DNA from: Paraburkholderia phytofirmans PsJN
GTDB taxonomy: Bacteria > Pseudomonadota > Gammaproteobacteria > Burkholderiales > Burkholderiaceae
DNA: 64,000 nt
Reading direction: 5' to 3'
Assembly: GCF_000020125.1 (NCBI RefSeq)
Contig: NC_010676.1
Coordinates: 1,302,001-1,366,000, forward strand
Shown here: positions 7,867 through 16,861 of the stretch, in pieces
Position numbering within the stretch: the stretch's first letter is position 1
Layout of the letters: every line of letters begins with the position of its first letter
Notes under the pieces: model-generated
What the model saw: only the letters and a program-made list of their open reading frames with translations
Told to the model about the DNA's origin: nothing
The model's database searches: none
Program-made: the position numbers and the translations under genes

Positions 7867-8751
7867 ATGTCTACTTATCCGAATTTGTCCGCTCCACCCG
7901 GCTTGACCGCCTTTGTGTTCGCAGGCGGCGGCAGCCTCGGCGCGATCGAAGTTGGCATGCTGCGCGAGTTGCTCGATCATGGTGTGCATCCGGGTTGCGT
8001 GATCGGCGCATCCGCCGGTGCGATCAATGCGGCGTATTTTGCTGGCCGGCCCGACGGCGATTGCGTAGCTATGCTCGAATTACTGTGGTGTCGGATCAGG
8101 AGGCGGGACATCATGCCGCTCACCATGTTCGGGTTGCTCGAGATGGTTCTGAGTCGGCGCTCCCACCTTGTCGAAGCCACAGCGCTGCGCATGCTGCTGG
8201 AAAAGAATTTGTCGTATTCCCGGGTGGAGCATGCGGCCATACCACTTCACATTGTCGCGACGGACATGCAAAGCGGCAAAGAAATTATCCTTTCGTCTGG
8301 CCCGCTGGTGGATGCCGTCCTCGCGAGCGCTGCGATTCCCGGTGTGTTCCCGCCGGTGCGCATTGATGGGGTGGATCTGGTCGACGGCGGCGTGGCGAAC
8401 AATACGCCGATCTCCGTGGCCGTCTCACTTGGTGCGACACGCGTCATTGTGCTTCCGGCCGGGTTTGCCTGCGCAATGCGCAAGCCGCCCGGTAATGCAA
8501 TCGCGCAGGCCATGCACGCGCTGACACTTCTCATTGCGCGTCAGCTTGTGCGCGATCTGGAATCCTATTCATCCCGCGCAGAGATCTTTGTAGTGCCGCC
8601 ATTGTGTCCGCTCGATGTGTCGCCTTACGACTACACGCAGTGCGACCGCCTGATTGAGCGTGCGGCTGCGAAGACGCGTGCATGGTTGAACGAAGGCGGT
8701 CTTGAGCGCGGAGTAATCCCGGGTGAGCTACGCGAACACAAGCATGCGTGA
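7867..8751 (+). CDS. Patatin-like phospholipase / esterase
   Basis: 294 aa. The oxyanion loop GGGSLGAIEVG, the nucleophile elbow GASAG (GxSxG with the catalytic Ser) and the catalytic Asp in DGGVANN are all present, so the Ser-Asp dyad is complete. Family members hydrolyse acyl chains from membrane lipids in or near the cytoplasmic face. The ATG at 7867 is preferred because the conserved patatin domain begins about 15 residues later. TTG 7801 and ATG 7819 are in-frame alternatives that would add an unrelated charged extension. Confidence 0.87.
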   Translation: MSTYPNLSAPPGLTAFVFAGGGSLGAIEVGMLRELLDHGVHPGCVIGASAGAINAAYFAGRPDGDCVAMLELLWCRIRRRDIMPLTMFGLLEMVLSRRSHLVEATALRMLLEKNLSYSRVEHAAIPLHIVATDMQSGKEIILSSGPLVDAVLASAAIPGVFPPVRIDGVDLVDGGVANNTPISVAVSLGATRVIVLPAGFACAMRKPPGNAIAQAMHALTLLIARQLVRDLESYSSRAEIFVVPPLCPLDVSPYDYTQCDRLIERAAAKTRAWLNEGGLERGVIPGELREHKHA

Positions 8752-8844
8752 CTAGAGCGAGCGGAGGCGCTAGACGACAGTGGCATCGTTGCCGTGATTC
8801 TGTCGCCCTCTCACGTAGTCGTGCATCGCCATGAAATCACCCGA

Positions 8845-9309
8845 TCACGACCTGGGCGACCTGTCGCCAAGCAGATAGTCAATCGATATCAGGCCAGGCC
8901 CCCAGGCTGCAATTCCCAGTGCCATTGCCAACCAGGTCAGATGGATGGGCCAGCCGTCCGGTACGGTCAGCTCAACGATGCATGTCATCAATATCAGGCC
9001 GGCCGCGGCGAACCGGGTTCCGAGGCCAAGCACGAGCAGCACAGGGAATGTCACCTCGCCGAGCCCCGACAGAAACGCAAAAACAGCTGGCGCGGGAAAC
9101 GGATACGGACCACCTGGGAGGTGCAACTTGAACTCGTCCGTGAACAGGTCGATCGCCGTATCGCTCAGTTGAAGGAAGCCGTGCCATTTGAGAATGCCCG
9201 ACTTCCAGAACGGCACAGCGAGGGCAAGCCGCAGGACGAGTTGAACGAGCCACGGTTGTGCGAGCTGCTGGATCAACCGCCTCGCCGTGCCAATCGCAGA
9301 TACGACCAC
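8845..9309 (-). CDS. DoxX-family membrane protein
   Basis: 154 aa with four hydrophobic segments and the DoxX landmarks PFWKSGILKW near the N-terminus and PIHLTWLAMALGI...GPGLISIDYLLG near the C-terminus. DoxX proteins often accompany bufferin (DUF2282/DUF692/DUF2063) operons and other redox stress genes. It is 268 bases downstream of the DUF2282 gene on the same strand, so cotranscription from the ECF promoter at 9943-9968 is plausible. The start is a GTG with no strong ribosome binding site; an in-frame stop 11 codons upstream limits extension. Confidence 0.82.
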   Translation of the reverse strand: MVVSAIGTARRLIQQLAQPWLVQLVLRLALAVPFWKSGILKWHGFLQLSDTAIDLFTDEFKLHLPGGPYPFPAPAVFAFLSGLGEVTFPVLLVLGLGTRFAAAGLILMTCIVELTVPDGWPIHLTWLAMALGIAAWGPGLISIDYLLGDRSPRS

Positions 9310-9333
9310 GTCCGGAATCGGCAGTTTTACGTT

Positions 9334-9546
9334 CTATAGGTTCGACATCTCTGTGAATCTCCAAGTTGGACGGCGACAAATACGCCGGCTGGGATCGTCC
9401 CTGCCAGGTTGGCCAGTCACGTCCGCGAGGCTCGCACGCAGGTGCTGATGCCTGAAACGGGTCCAGGCAAGCCCGTGTGCGACAGGCATCGCGTGGAGGG
9501 GGCGGTCTGTCCGGCCAACTGCCGTTGTCATCGTGGACCTGCCCAT
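9334..9546 (-). CDS. Uncharacterised 70-aa ORF between the bufferin and DoxX genes
   Basis: The ATG is preceded by a good GAGGAAGGGG site, and the frame follows the DUF2282 stop by 30 bases. The product is basic, starts MGRSTMTTAVGRTDRP and lacks membrane segments or cysteine motifs. It does not resemble DUF692 or DUF2063 proteins, which normally occupy this place. It may be a small real gene or a decayed remnant. Confidence 0.25.
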   Translation of the reverse strand: MGRSTMTTAVGRTDRPLHAMPVAHGLAWTRFRHQHLRASLADVTGQPGRDDPSRRICRRPTWRFTEMSNL

Positions 9547-9576
9547 GGCCGCCCCTTCCTCGTGTGGTTCGCCGAA

Positions 9577-9888
9577 TCAGGACTTCAACGGGGTGAGCGA
9601 GCCGTGGCCGCCACCCGGCACTTGGATGCTCGTGCAGGTGCCGCCCTGAACGAACTTCCACGAGTTACCCTGGAAATCCATCGCGGATGTGCCCTGACAC
9701 GTGGTACCGGGACCGGCGGCGCAGTCGTTTTGCCCCTTCAGGGCAACGCCGTAGCACTTCTCCTTGTGCGCGGCGACAGCAGCGGCTCCTTCGGCGGGTG
9801 TAAGTGGTGCTGCATGGGCGACTGATGCAAGCAGGCTCGCGACAACGCCGGCGAGGAGGGTGGAGCTGACCGTGATCTTTGTGGACAT
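9577..9888 (-). CDS. bufA1: DUF2282 bufferin precursor (BufA1-like)
   Basis: 103 aa from ATG 9888, with GGAGA upstream; a longer frame exists but adds no conserved residues. It has a signal peptide to about residue 27 (VAHAAPL) and four cysteines in the order [21 protein letters not shown] and GGTCTS, which is the DUF2282 signature. BufA1 proteins are precursors of bufferins, peptides modified by a DUF692 (MNIO) enzyme with a DUF2063 partner and implicated in copper sequestration in the periplasm. Neither partner gene is adjacent here. An exact ECF promoter lies 55-80 bases upstream. Confidence 0.85.
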   Translation of the reverse strand: MSTKITVSSTLLAGVVASLLASVAHAAPLTPAEGAAAVAAHKEKCYGVALKGQNDCAAGPGTTCQGTSAMDFQGNSWKFVQGGTCTSIQVPGGGHGSLTPLKS

Positions 9889-9942
9889 GGAATTTCTCCA
9901 GTAGTTGGGATGGAAGGTACCCGTGATGGATACGTGATCTAA

Positions 9943-9968
9943 TTCGTGGGCAGTAGATGTCTGGTTAC
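9943..9968 (-). promoter_or_regulatory. ECF sigma promoter for the bufferin gene
   Basis: On the minus strand GTAACC (9968-9963) and CGAA (9946-9943) are exactly 16 bases apart. The predicted transcript begins near 9935, leaving a leader of about 47 bases before the bufA1-like ATG. Confidence 0.78.
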
Positions 9969-10293
9969 AGGGGAATCGCTTTTTTTTGCTTTCGACGTGT
10001 GGAGCGATGATGTCTGCCAGAAGCGCCGTGGTCCAACCGCTCGCAGTAGTTCGCTGCCGGTTGCCAGCCGGTTGCAGCACACTGCCGTTTTTTTTATCGA
10101 CGGTCGACGCGCTGAAGTGGTTCCAGTCGTCGGGCACGAACGGACCGCGTGAGTGCCACCCGGGTTCGGGACAGACTGGACGGCCTGAGTTTTGCATGTT
10201 TATTTTGTATTGCTAAACAAAAAGGACGATTACGCACATCCAATGTTTCCTCCAGCCTGGCATCTGAGCGGCGAAGAAGATTCTTCGACCGCC
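9969..10293 (+). other. Intergenic region between divergent ECF promoters
   Basis: About 325 bases between the bufferin promoter (minus) and the NDH-2 promoter (plus). It contains T-tracts near 9979-9988 and 10088-10095. No convincing gene or RNA was seen. Confidence 0.5.
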
Positions 10294-10319
10294 GTAACCG
10301 TGTGGCCGCCGGAGACGAA
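10294..10319 (+). promoter_or_regulatory. ECF sigma promoter for the DoxX/NDH-2 fusion gene
   Basis: GTAACC (10294-10299), a 16-base spacer and CGAA (10316-10319), an exact match to the SigF-type pattern. It lies 193 bases before the start codon, giving a long leader that contains a 9-codon ATG ORF at 10331. Confidence 0.7.
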
Positions 10320-10511
10320 CTATCAGTCGGATGTGGACGGTAGTGGTCTCGGAGAGCCGTTGACGTCTTGCGGGCAGCCAGACACGGGCAGGCGCTACGA
10401 CTGGCTTGCCGTCCTGAGCCAATACGTTACCCCACGAACCGGTGCGGCGGTCCGCTCTCTGTCCGCAGCGGAACTCCGAACCGTTCATGGATAGTCGGAC
10501 GATCGATCCCT

Positions 10512-12602
10512 ATGTTACGAAAGACCCTTAAACGTGCCTGCGGTTTCGGCCTCGCGCTGCGCGTGCTATGTATGCCCTGGGTGCTGTTGTTTGCCCGGAT
10601 CTGGTTTGGACAGGTCGTCTTCGTGCATCAGATCATGACGATGGCAGAAGGCCCAAATGATGGTCTGTTTTCCGGCGGCCTGCATGTCCCGTCCGGGCTC
10701 GATGCAGCGCTGCACAGTGTGGTGCCGTTGCTGCTTACCATGGGGCTGCTGGCTCGTCCTGTTGCGCTGGTGCTGCTCATCGAAACAATCGCCGACAGTC
10801 ACGGTGCGCTGGCGGTGGGCGCACAGGGAGCCAAACTCGCGCTCCTTTCATGGCTCATCGTAAGCGGGGCGGGGGCCATGTCGCTCGACAATCTTCTGGG
10901 GCGCGGCGTGTCATGGATTCCATTTCGCCCGATAAGGCTCACGCGTGGGCTTTATGTCTGGTTCGAACGCTATCTGGGTCCGCTTCTTCAGTTTGTTATT
11001 CGTGCCGGGCTTGCCACTTCACTCGTTAACTTCGTATTGCCAACGGGTTCGTTGTTGCAGAAATCGATGTTGGGCGCCGCGGCGACTTCTCCTGTTCACC
11101 CAGCCTGGTGTGCGGCGGCGCTCGCGTTGGCGCTGACGCTTGGCTGCGCGACGCGCTTTGCCGCGCTCGTCATCGCGGTGATGGTGCCAGTGGCCGGTAT
11201 CGCCATGTCGACCGACGACCGGCTGGCAGTCCTGCTTCTTCTTTTGGTGCTTGTGGTCGCAGGCGGTGGCGCATTTTCCGTCGATTGGCTGCTCGACCGG
11301 TGGACGGGCACCAAATCGCAGGAAGACGATTCCGACCCAGAGGATCTGCCGCATGTCGTCGTAGTCGGGGGCGGCTTTGGCGGCGTCGCAGCCGCGCAGG
11401 GACTGCGCAATGCGCGCTGTCGGGTCACGCTGATCGACCAGCGCAACCATCATCTGTTTCAGCCGCTGCTCTATCAGGTGGCTACGGCCGCGCTGTCGCC
11501 CGCGGAGATCGCCACGCCGATCCGCAGCCTGTTCCGGCGGCAGCGCAACGTTCAGGTCATGCTGGGGCAGGTGACGGGGGTGGATGCGGTCGCGCGCGAG
11601 GTACACGTTGGTACGCTAGCCGTGAAATTCGACTATCTGGTGCTGGCGACAGGCGCTCGCCACAGCTATTTTGGCAAGGACAGTTGGGCGCCTTTTGCAC
11701 CGGGCCTGAAGAGTATCGAAGATGCGACCGATGTGCGCAGTCGCCTGTTGCGGGCGTTCGAGGAAGCGGAAAGCGCGGCGAGCGAGACCGAGCGGGCCGC
11801 GTGGCTGACTTTCGTGATCGTCGGCGGCGGTCCCACCGGCATCGAACTGGCGGGTGCCATCGCCGAACTGGCCCGGCACGGGATGGCCGAGGAATACCGC
11901 AAGATCGATCCGGCCCGCGCTCGCGTGATCCTGTTGCAGTCGGGCCCGCGCATCCTGCCCACTTTCGCCGCTACGCTATCGGGCGCGGCAGAACGCTCAC
12001 TGCAAGCGCTCGGGGTCGAGGTGCGGCTCGACACCCGGGTGCTGGGCGTCGACAGCGAGGGTGTCGACATTGGAGGGCAGCGCATCGCCGCACGTACCGT
12101 TCTATGGGCGGCGGGCGTGGCAGCGTCGCCTGCGGCTCAATGGTTGAACCGGACCGCTGATCCGTCGGGACGGCTTGCCGTGGGCGCCGACCTGTCCGTG
12201 CCGGACCTGCAAAGGATCTATGCGATAGGCGATACGGCATCCTGTCTGGGATGGCGCGGCGCAGTTGTTCCTGGTCTCGCACCCGCGGCCAAGCAGCAGG
12301 GCCTGTATGTGGCCGGCGTGATCGCGGCCAGTCTTTCGGGGCGGCGCCCGCCGCCGCCGTTTCGCTACCGGCATTTTGGCAGTCTTGCCACGATCGGGCG
12401 TCAGGCGGCTGTTGCCGAGATCGGCAAACTTCGCGTATGGGGGGAGCCCGCGTGGTGGTTTTGGGGCGCAATTCATATCGCCTTCCTCGTCGGTGGACGG
12501 AACCGGGCCATCGTTGTTCTCGATTGGCTCTGGGCGTATCTCACCTACCGGCGCAGCACCCGGCTCATTACAGGCGATACGCGAGACAAGATGATGGATT
12601 GA
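10512..12602 (+). CDS. DoxX domain fused to type II NADH dehydrogenase
   Basis: 696 aa from ATG 10512. Residues up to about 300 are hydrophobic, with two DoxX-like halves. From about residue 320 there is a pyridine-nucleotide disulfide oxidoreductase domain with a first dinucleotide fold VVVVGGGFGGVAAAQGLR, an NADH fold VIVGGGPTGIELAGAIAEL and the FAD-binding RIYAIGDTAS. NDH-2 enzymes oxidise NADH and reduce quinone without pumping protons. The fusion would tether the flavoprotein to the membrane through the DoxX part. An ECF promoter upstream places it in the stress regulon. The upstream in-frame extension to TTG 10368 is unlikely coding because it is low-complexity and precedes the membrane start. 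Confidence 0.88.
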   Translation: MLRKTLKRACGFGLALRVLCMPWVLLFARIWFGQVVFVHQIMTMAEGPNDGLFSGGLHVPSGLDAALHSVVPLLLTMGLLARPVALVLLIETIADSHGALAVGAQGAKLALLSWLIVSGAGAMSLDNLLGRGVSWIPFRPIRLTRGLYVWFERYLGPLLQFVIRAGLATSLVNFVLPTGSLLQKSMLGAAATSPVHPAWCAAALALALTLGCATRFAALVIAVMVPVAGIAMSTDDRLAVLLLLLVLVVAGGGAFSVDWLLDRWTGTKSQEDDSDPEDLPHVVVVGGGFGGVAAAQGLRNARCRVTLIDQRNHHLFQPLLYQVATAALSPAEIATPIRSLFRRQRNVQVMLGQVTGVDAVAREVHVGTLAVKFDYLVLATGARHSYFGKDSWAPFAPGLKSIEDATDVRSRLLRAFEEAESAASETERAAWLTFVIVGGGPTGIELAGAIAELARHGMAEEYRKIDPARARVILLQSGPRILPTFAATLSGAAERSLQALGVEVRLDTRVLGVDSEGVDIGGQRIAARTVLWAAGVAASPAAQWLNRTADPSGRLAVGADLSVPDLQRIYAIGDTASCLGWRGAVVPGLAPAAKQQGLYVAGVIAASLSGRRPPPPFRYRHFGSLATIGRQAAVAEIGKLRVWGEPAWWFWGAIHIAFLVGGRNRAIVVLDWLWAYLTYRRSTRLITGDTRDKMMD

Positions 12603-12878
12603 TAGGCAAGCTGTACCAACATGTGCTGTGGTGTGAGACCCGGAGATTAACTCCTGGTCGATCCTGAAAACGGATCCTGTCAACGAGACGGGACCCGTGC
12701 ACTGTTCGACTACAAGATGAATAGATGACGTCGTCGGGAAAGCGAGGCAGCTCTACAGAAGTTGCCTCGGCCGCGAAGCGCACACGTGGATTTAGTCAAT
12801 ACGATCCATATTGTTCTGCCAGTAAGTGAGCCGGACGCGCGGCGCGTCGCGGGAATTGATGTGTAATTGAGCGTGTCT

Positions 12879-14528
12879 TTATGACGCGGCGCGAAGTTTA
12901 CGAACAACGCTTGACTGGCTCAGTCCGAGCAGGCGAGCAGCATCCCTCGTATTTCCAACCTGACGCATTGCATCTTCAACGAGGCGGCGTTCGAACCGCT
13001 CGACTCGTTGTCTGAAGGAATTGGGTTCGGCGTCCAGCACTTCCCGTGGCAGGACGCCGTCCAGGAATTCGGGATCGATAACATCGCTTTCACACGTCAC
13101 AATGAGCCGCTCGACAACGTTCCGGAGCTCACGAACGTTTCCCGGCCAGTCATAGGCGATCAGCAACGCCAGCGTCTGTTCTGACATCGTTCTATGACAG
13201 CCGTAACGTTCGTTGAACTCCCCGACGAACTGATGCACCATCGGAGCAACGTCGTCCTTGCGGTCGGCAAGCGACGGAATCGGAATGGGAATTACGTTGA
13301 GGCGATAGTAAAGATCGTCGCGGAATGTCCGGGCCTCGACCATGCTCTTCAAGTCCCGGTTAGTCGCGGCGATAACTCTTACGTCGACCGCAGCCGCGCG
13401 CGTACCACCGACCCGCACAACCGTCCGGTCCTGCAGCATCTGAAGCAGCTTGACCTGAAGATCCAGAGGCATATCGCCGATTTCATCCAGAAACAACGTG
13501 CCTTTGTTGGCCAGCTCGACCAGGCCGCTTTTGCCGGTACGCTGTGCGCCGGTGAAGGCGCCGGGTTCGTACCCAAACAGTTCGGATTCGAGAAGGTCAT
13601 GAGGTAAAGCGCCGCAATTGATCTTGATGAATGGGCCTGCCGAGCGCGCGCTGTGACCGTGAATCATGCTCGCGATCACGTCTTTGCCCACGCCAGATTG
13701 TCCTGTTATGAGTACGGTCGCGTCAACCCGCGCGACGCGCATCGCCAGTTCAGCAACGCGTCTCATTGGTTCGCTGCGAACGACTACATGTTCCACCTGC
13801 AGGTTCTGCAGTCGCAGCGCCTCGTTTTCTTCGTCGACCTTTCGGAGCTTTTCCCGAGTCTGTGCCAGTGCGTCCTGCAGTTGGCGTAGCTCGGTCGTGT
13901 CGCGGGAATTGATGATGACCTTGCGAACAGTGCCTGCCGCGTCGACCAGCGGTATGCCAGTGACGAGAATCGTTTTTCCAGTGTGAGTATGCTGCGTCGT
14001 CGAGATCCGCTGGCCGGTTCGTGCAACCTGGGCCGCAACCACTGGCCGGATCCAGCCGGCTTTCTCGAACTCCGAGACGTGACGGCCGATCATGTCCGCG
14101 GCGCTGAGATCGTAATTGCGCTCGCAGCCTTCGTTGACCATGAGTGTCATACCTGCACCGTCGGCAACGAAAATGCCGTCGAATGAGTTTCGAAAAATTT
14201 CTTCGAAGTCAAGGGCGGACTGTTGAAGCCGGTCCAGGCCGGGGAAGACTCGCGTGCTATCTCCGTAAGGAACCAGCATAAGCAAAGCCTCACGCTCCTT
14301 TCGGTACACGCTGAGCGCGTAAGTTTGCGCCCCGGCCACGAGGACTCCGCGTCCATCAGCGTTACTGACTTCCTGCAAAGCTTCTAAACAGGCGCGCGAC
14401 ACTGTCGTGTCGGTCGCTTCGAGAAGCGAACGTGCAACAGCGTTCAGCCATACCAGTTCGCCTGCGCGTTGCCATGCCATCCCCACCGGATGAGTTTCGA
14501 GCAGGTCAGCAAGCGAATTCTCCTTCAT
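12879..14528 (-). CDS. Sigma54-dependent transcriptional activator with PAS domain
   Basis: 549 aa from ATG 14528, which has GGAGG 9 bases upstream; an in-frame extension to 14711 has no support. An N-terminal PAS-like sensor is followed by a PAS domain ([19 protein letters not shown]), then a central AAA+ domain with Walker A GQSGVGKD, the sigma54-contact loop GAFTGA and Walker [12 protein letters not shown]-terminal Fis-type helix-turn-helix contains [19 protein letters not shown]. It is divergent from the symporter/dehalogenase operon, whose sigma54 promoter and inverted repeats lie between them. The sensed ligand is unknown; a haloacid is the obvious guess from context. Confidence 0.9.
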   Translation of the reverse strand: MKENSLADLLETHPVGMAWQRAGELVWLNAVARSLLEATDTTVSRACLEALQEVSNADGRGVLVAGAQTYALSVYRKEREALLMLVPYGDSTRVFPGLDRLQQSALDFEEIFRNSFDGIFVADGAGMTLMVNEGCERNYDLSAADMIGRHVSEFEKAGWIRPVVAAQVARTGQRISTTQHTHTGKTILVTGIPLVDAAGTVRKVIINSRDTTELRQLQDALAQTREKLRKVDEENEALRLQNLQVEHVVVRSEPMRRVAELAMRVARVDATVLITGQSGVGKDVIASMIHGHSARSAGPFIKINCGALPHDLLESELFGYEPGAFTGAQRTGKSGLVELANKGTLFLDEIGDMPLDLQVKLLQMLQDRTVVRVGGTRAAAVDVRVIAATNRDLKSMVEARTFRDDLYYRLNVIPIPIPSLADRKDDVAPMVHQFVGEFNERYGCHRTMSEQTLALLIAYDWPGNVRELRNVVERLIVTCESDVIDPEFLDGVLPREVLDAEPNSFRQRVERFERRLVEDAMRQVGNTRDAARLLGLSQSSVVRKLRAAS

Positions 14529-14542
14529 TGTCTGAGGCCTCC

Positions 14543-14559
14543 ATGCTGTCAGACAGCAT
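14543..14559. promoter_or_regulatory. Perfect inverted repeat, candidate activator site near the regulator start
   Basis: ATGCTGTC (14543-14550), one base, GACAGCAT (14552-14559): an 8-bp perfect inverted repeat 15 bases upstream of the activator ATG. It could be an autoregulatory operator and an upstream activating site for the divergent sigma54 promoter about 200 bases away. Confidence 0.55.
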
Positions 14560-14609
14560 ACACCAGCACCCATCAACGAAAAATGCCTTCGTTCCACGCT
14601 GTTGAAAGG

Positions 14610-14627
14610 CGAGTCAAATCTGACTCG
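14610..14627. promoter_or_regulatory. Second perfect inverted repeat in the divergent region
   Basis: CGAGTCA (14610-14616), AATC, TGACTCG (14621-14627). It lies about 130 bases upstream of the -24 element, a typical distance for an enhancer-like site. Its sequence differs from the first repeat, so at most one may be the activator site. Confidence 0.45.
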
Positions 14628-14756
14628 TTGCGATCCGAAACTGGTTCGAACAGCCGGATTAACGCATCCACCGACAGGTATCGATGTGCGCAAGCTCCCC
14701 TTGAGCGGCAAGCCTGGCGCTCCCTTACAAAGAACGTGGGCCTGCTAAGGGCGGCA

Positions 14757-14772
14757 TGGCGTAGACCTTGCA
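14757..14772 (+). promoter_or_regulatory. Sigma54 (-24/-12) promoter of the haloacid operon
   Basis: TGGCGTAGACCTTGCA has the invariant GG (14758-14759) and GC (14770-14771) exactly 10 bases apart, with TTGC at -12. Transcription would start near 14783, about 80 bases before the DUF485 gene. Confidence 0.75.
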
Positions 14773-14864
14773 ATCAACGTCTCTATCACCGGACGCTATA
14801 GCGCGAAGTGGTACGCAACATATGCAGCAGCAAGCCAAACTCAAAATGAAATCTGGAGACAACC

Positions 14865-15242
14865 ATGACTGAGCTTATGAGGACTGTGCCACTCATTGAT
14901 CCGAATGCGTTATTCATCGATAAGGTCAAAGTCGATGGTCCCGCGCGTACGGTGCTGCAATCAGCGTCGTTCCGCCATCTGATGTCAGTGAAGCGTCGCG
15001 CGATTGTGCCGCTACTTGGCACGAGTCTTCTGTTCACCTTCATGGTTGCGTTGCTGGCCGGTTATGCGCCGGGCTTCATGGCTTCGAGGGTAGCCGGTTC
15101 GTTCACCCTTGGCTACCTGCTCGTCCTGGGGATCTACCTCGCATGCTGGATTGTCTCGATAATCTACGTTGTACTGGCGAACAGAAAGTTTGAAGTGCTG
15201 GCGCTTGAGGTCGCCCGCGATCACCGGGGAGAGCCAAAGTGA
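14865..15242 (+). CDS. DUF485 membrane protein (symporter partner)
   Basis: 125 aa with two membrane helices (around VPLLGTSLLFTFMVALLAGY and LGYLLVLGIYLACWIVSIIYV), the DUF485/YjcH layout. These proteins are encoded next to ActP-type solute:sodium symporters, as here, where the genes overlap by 4 bases (GTGA). GGAGAC lies 4 bases before the ATG. The N-terminal tail is longer than in typical YjcH. Confidence 0.85.
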   Translation: MTELMRTVPLIDPNALFIDKVKVDGPARTVLQSASFRHLMSVKRRAIVPLLGTSLLFTFMVALLAGYAPGFMASRVAGSFTLGYLLVLGIYLACWIVSIIYVVLANRKFEVLALEVARDHRGEPK

Positions 15243-16789
15243 AGCTACTTACCATCGTGATTTTCATGATCATTCTGGCGGTTACGCTGATGATCACTTA
15301 CTGGGCCGCACGCAGGACACGGACGACATCGGAGTTCTACGCAGCCGGCGGGAACCTCAGCGCAAGGGAAAACGGGTTCGCACTTGCCGGCGACTGGATG
15401 AGTGCCGCTGCGTTTCTGGGATTTTCGGGGCTGGTTTCGCTATATGGCATGGACGGTTCGCTGTATGCGGTCGCTGCGCTCGCTGCGTTTCTCGTCGTAC
15501 TCATGCTGATCGCCGAGCCGGTGCGTAACACGGGACGTTACACCTTTGGTGACGTTATCGCAGAGCGGATGAAACGGCCGGGCGCGCGCCTCGCCACTAT
15601 TGTAGGAACGGTGGTGGTCAATCTTGCCTACATGGTGCCGCAGATGGCCGGGGCCGGCGCGTTGATCAAACTGATGCTGGGCGTCCCCTACGACGTCGCA
15701 GTCGTCCTCGTCGGCATTGGCATGATCGTCTATGTTCTGTTCGGCGGAATGATTGCGACCACGTGGGTGCAGATTGTGAAGGCGATGCTGCTTCTTGTTG
15801 CCGCGTGCGTTCTTGTCTCGATGCTGCTGGCGGCTGTGCGGTTCAACCCGCTTGCACTGTTTGCATCTGTCGAAAGACTCTACGGATCAAAAATGCTGGC
15901 GTCCGGCGGCTACTTCCATCATCCACTGGACACGATGTCGCTTTTCATTTCGTTCATCTTCGGTGTTGCCGGACTTCCTCACATCATGACGCGATTTTAT
16001 ACGGTCCCAGACGCAAGGACTGCCCGGAAATCGGTCCTATGGCTCATGTTTCTAGCCGGCAGTTTTTTCATGGTCACCACGCTGATTGGGTTCGCTTCCG
16101 CGGTGTTCGTCGGCCAGGACGCAATACGCGCCGCGGACAAGGGGGGCAATCTCGCACTTCCATTGCTCGCGCAGTATCTCGGCGGCGGAGCGGGCTCGCT
16201 GGGCGGACAGATCTTTCTCGCCAGCATCTGCGCGATAGCTTTTGCCGCAATACTCGCAGTTGTCGCCGGGCTCACGCTCGCTTCCTCTGGCGCTATAGCC
16301 CACGATCTTTATGTGAATGTCCTGCGTAAGGGGGCTGTCAGCGACGCTGAACAGGTCCGGGTCGCGCGTATCGCAACGGTTGCCGTGGGGATAGCCGCAA
16401 TCGGTCTGAGTCTTCTCGCCCAGGGCCTGAATGTCGGCGTTCTCGTTATTCTCGCCATCTCGGTCGCGGCCTCCTCGAATTTTCCGATCATCCTGCTTTC
16501 GATTTTCTGGCGCCGTTTCAATACGGCCGGCGTGATCGGTGGCGTCATTGGCGGGCTTACCTCATCGGTTGCCCTTGCGTTCGTCGGTCCTGCTTTCATG
16601 GGCAGCCATGCGCTCTTTCCGATCGTCAATCCGGCGATCGTCAGTCTGCCGATCGGACTCTTCAGCGCGTGGCTTTGCACCATGCTGTCAAGGCCCACAC
16701 CTACGCAGGATGGCGACTTCGAAGCGTTCTACCTGCGTGCGCAAACGGGCATCGTGTGTGATGCCACATCATCCAGATCTTCGCGGTAA
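15239..16789 (+). CDS. ActP-like solute:sodium symporter (monocarboxylate/haloacid uptake)
   Basis: 516 aa with about 13 membrane segments and SSS-family landmarks (FYAAGGNLSARENGFALAGD, FLGFSGLVSLYG, FGVAGLPHIMTRFYT). It starts at a GTG overlapping the DUF485 stop. ActP proteins import acetate and related short monocarboxylates. The downstream 2-haloacid dehalogenase suggests the natural substrate is a halogenated short acid such as chloroacetate or chloropropionate (inference). Confidence 0.88.
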   Translation: MKLLTIVIFMIILAVTLMITYWAARRTRTTSEFYAAGGNLSARENGFALAGDWMSAAAFLGFSGLVSLYGMDGSLYAVAALAAFLVVLMLIAEPVRNTGRYTFGDVIAERMKRPGARLATIVGTVVVNLAYMVPQMAGAGALIKLMLGVPYDVAVVLVGIGMIVYVLFGGMIATTWVQIVKAMLLLVAACVLVSMLLAAVRFNPLALFASVERLYGSKMLASGGYFHHPLDTMSLFISFIFGVAGLPHIMTRFYTVPDARTARKSVLWLMFLAGSFFMVTTLIGFASAVFVGQDAIRAADKGGNLALPLLAQYLGGGAGSLGGQIFLASICAIAFAAILAVVAGLTLASSGAIAHDLYVNVLRKGAVSDAEQVRVARIATVAVGIAAIGLSLLAQGLNVGVLVILAISVAASSNFPIILLSIFWRRFNTAGVIGGVIGGLTSSVALAFVGPAFMGSHALFPIVNPAIVSLPIGLFSAWLCTMLSRPTPTQDGDFEAFYLRAQTGIVCDATSSRSSR

Positions 16790-16861
16790 GCGGCAGTGCC
16801 GTTCCCATACCATGGGCGTCCGTGGCTACCCATTCCAGGCGATCTACTCAAAGGAACAATC

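Noticed and set aside
9310..9576. Possible decayed DUF692 or DUF2063 gene between the bufferin and DoxX genes
   Set aside because: All three minus frames were read; none shows the metal-binding or core motifs of either family.
10192..10494. 100-codon plus-strand frame upstream of the NDH-2 fusion
   Set aside because: It contains the exact ECF promoter, has no ribosome binding site and shows no family similarity.
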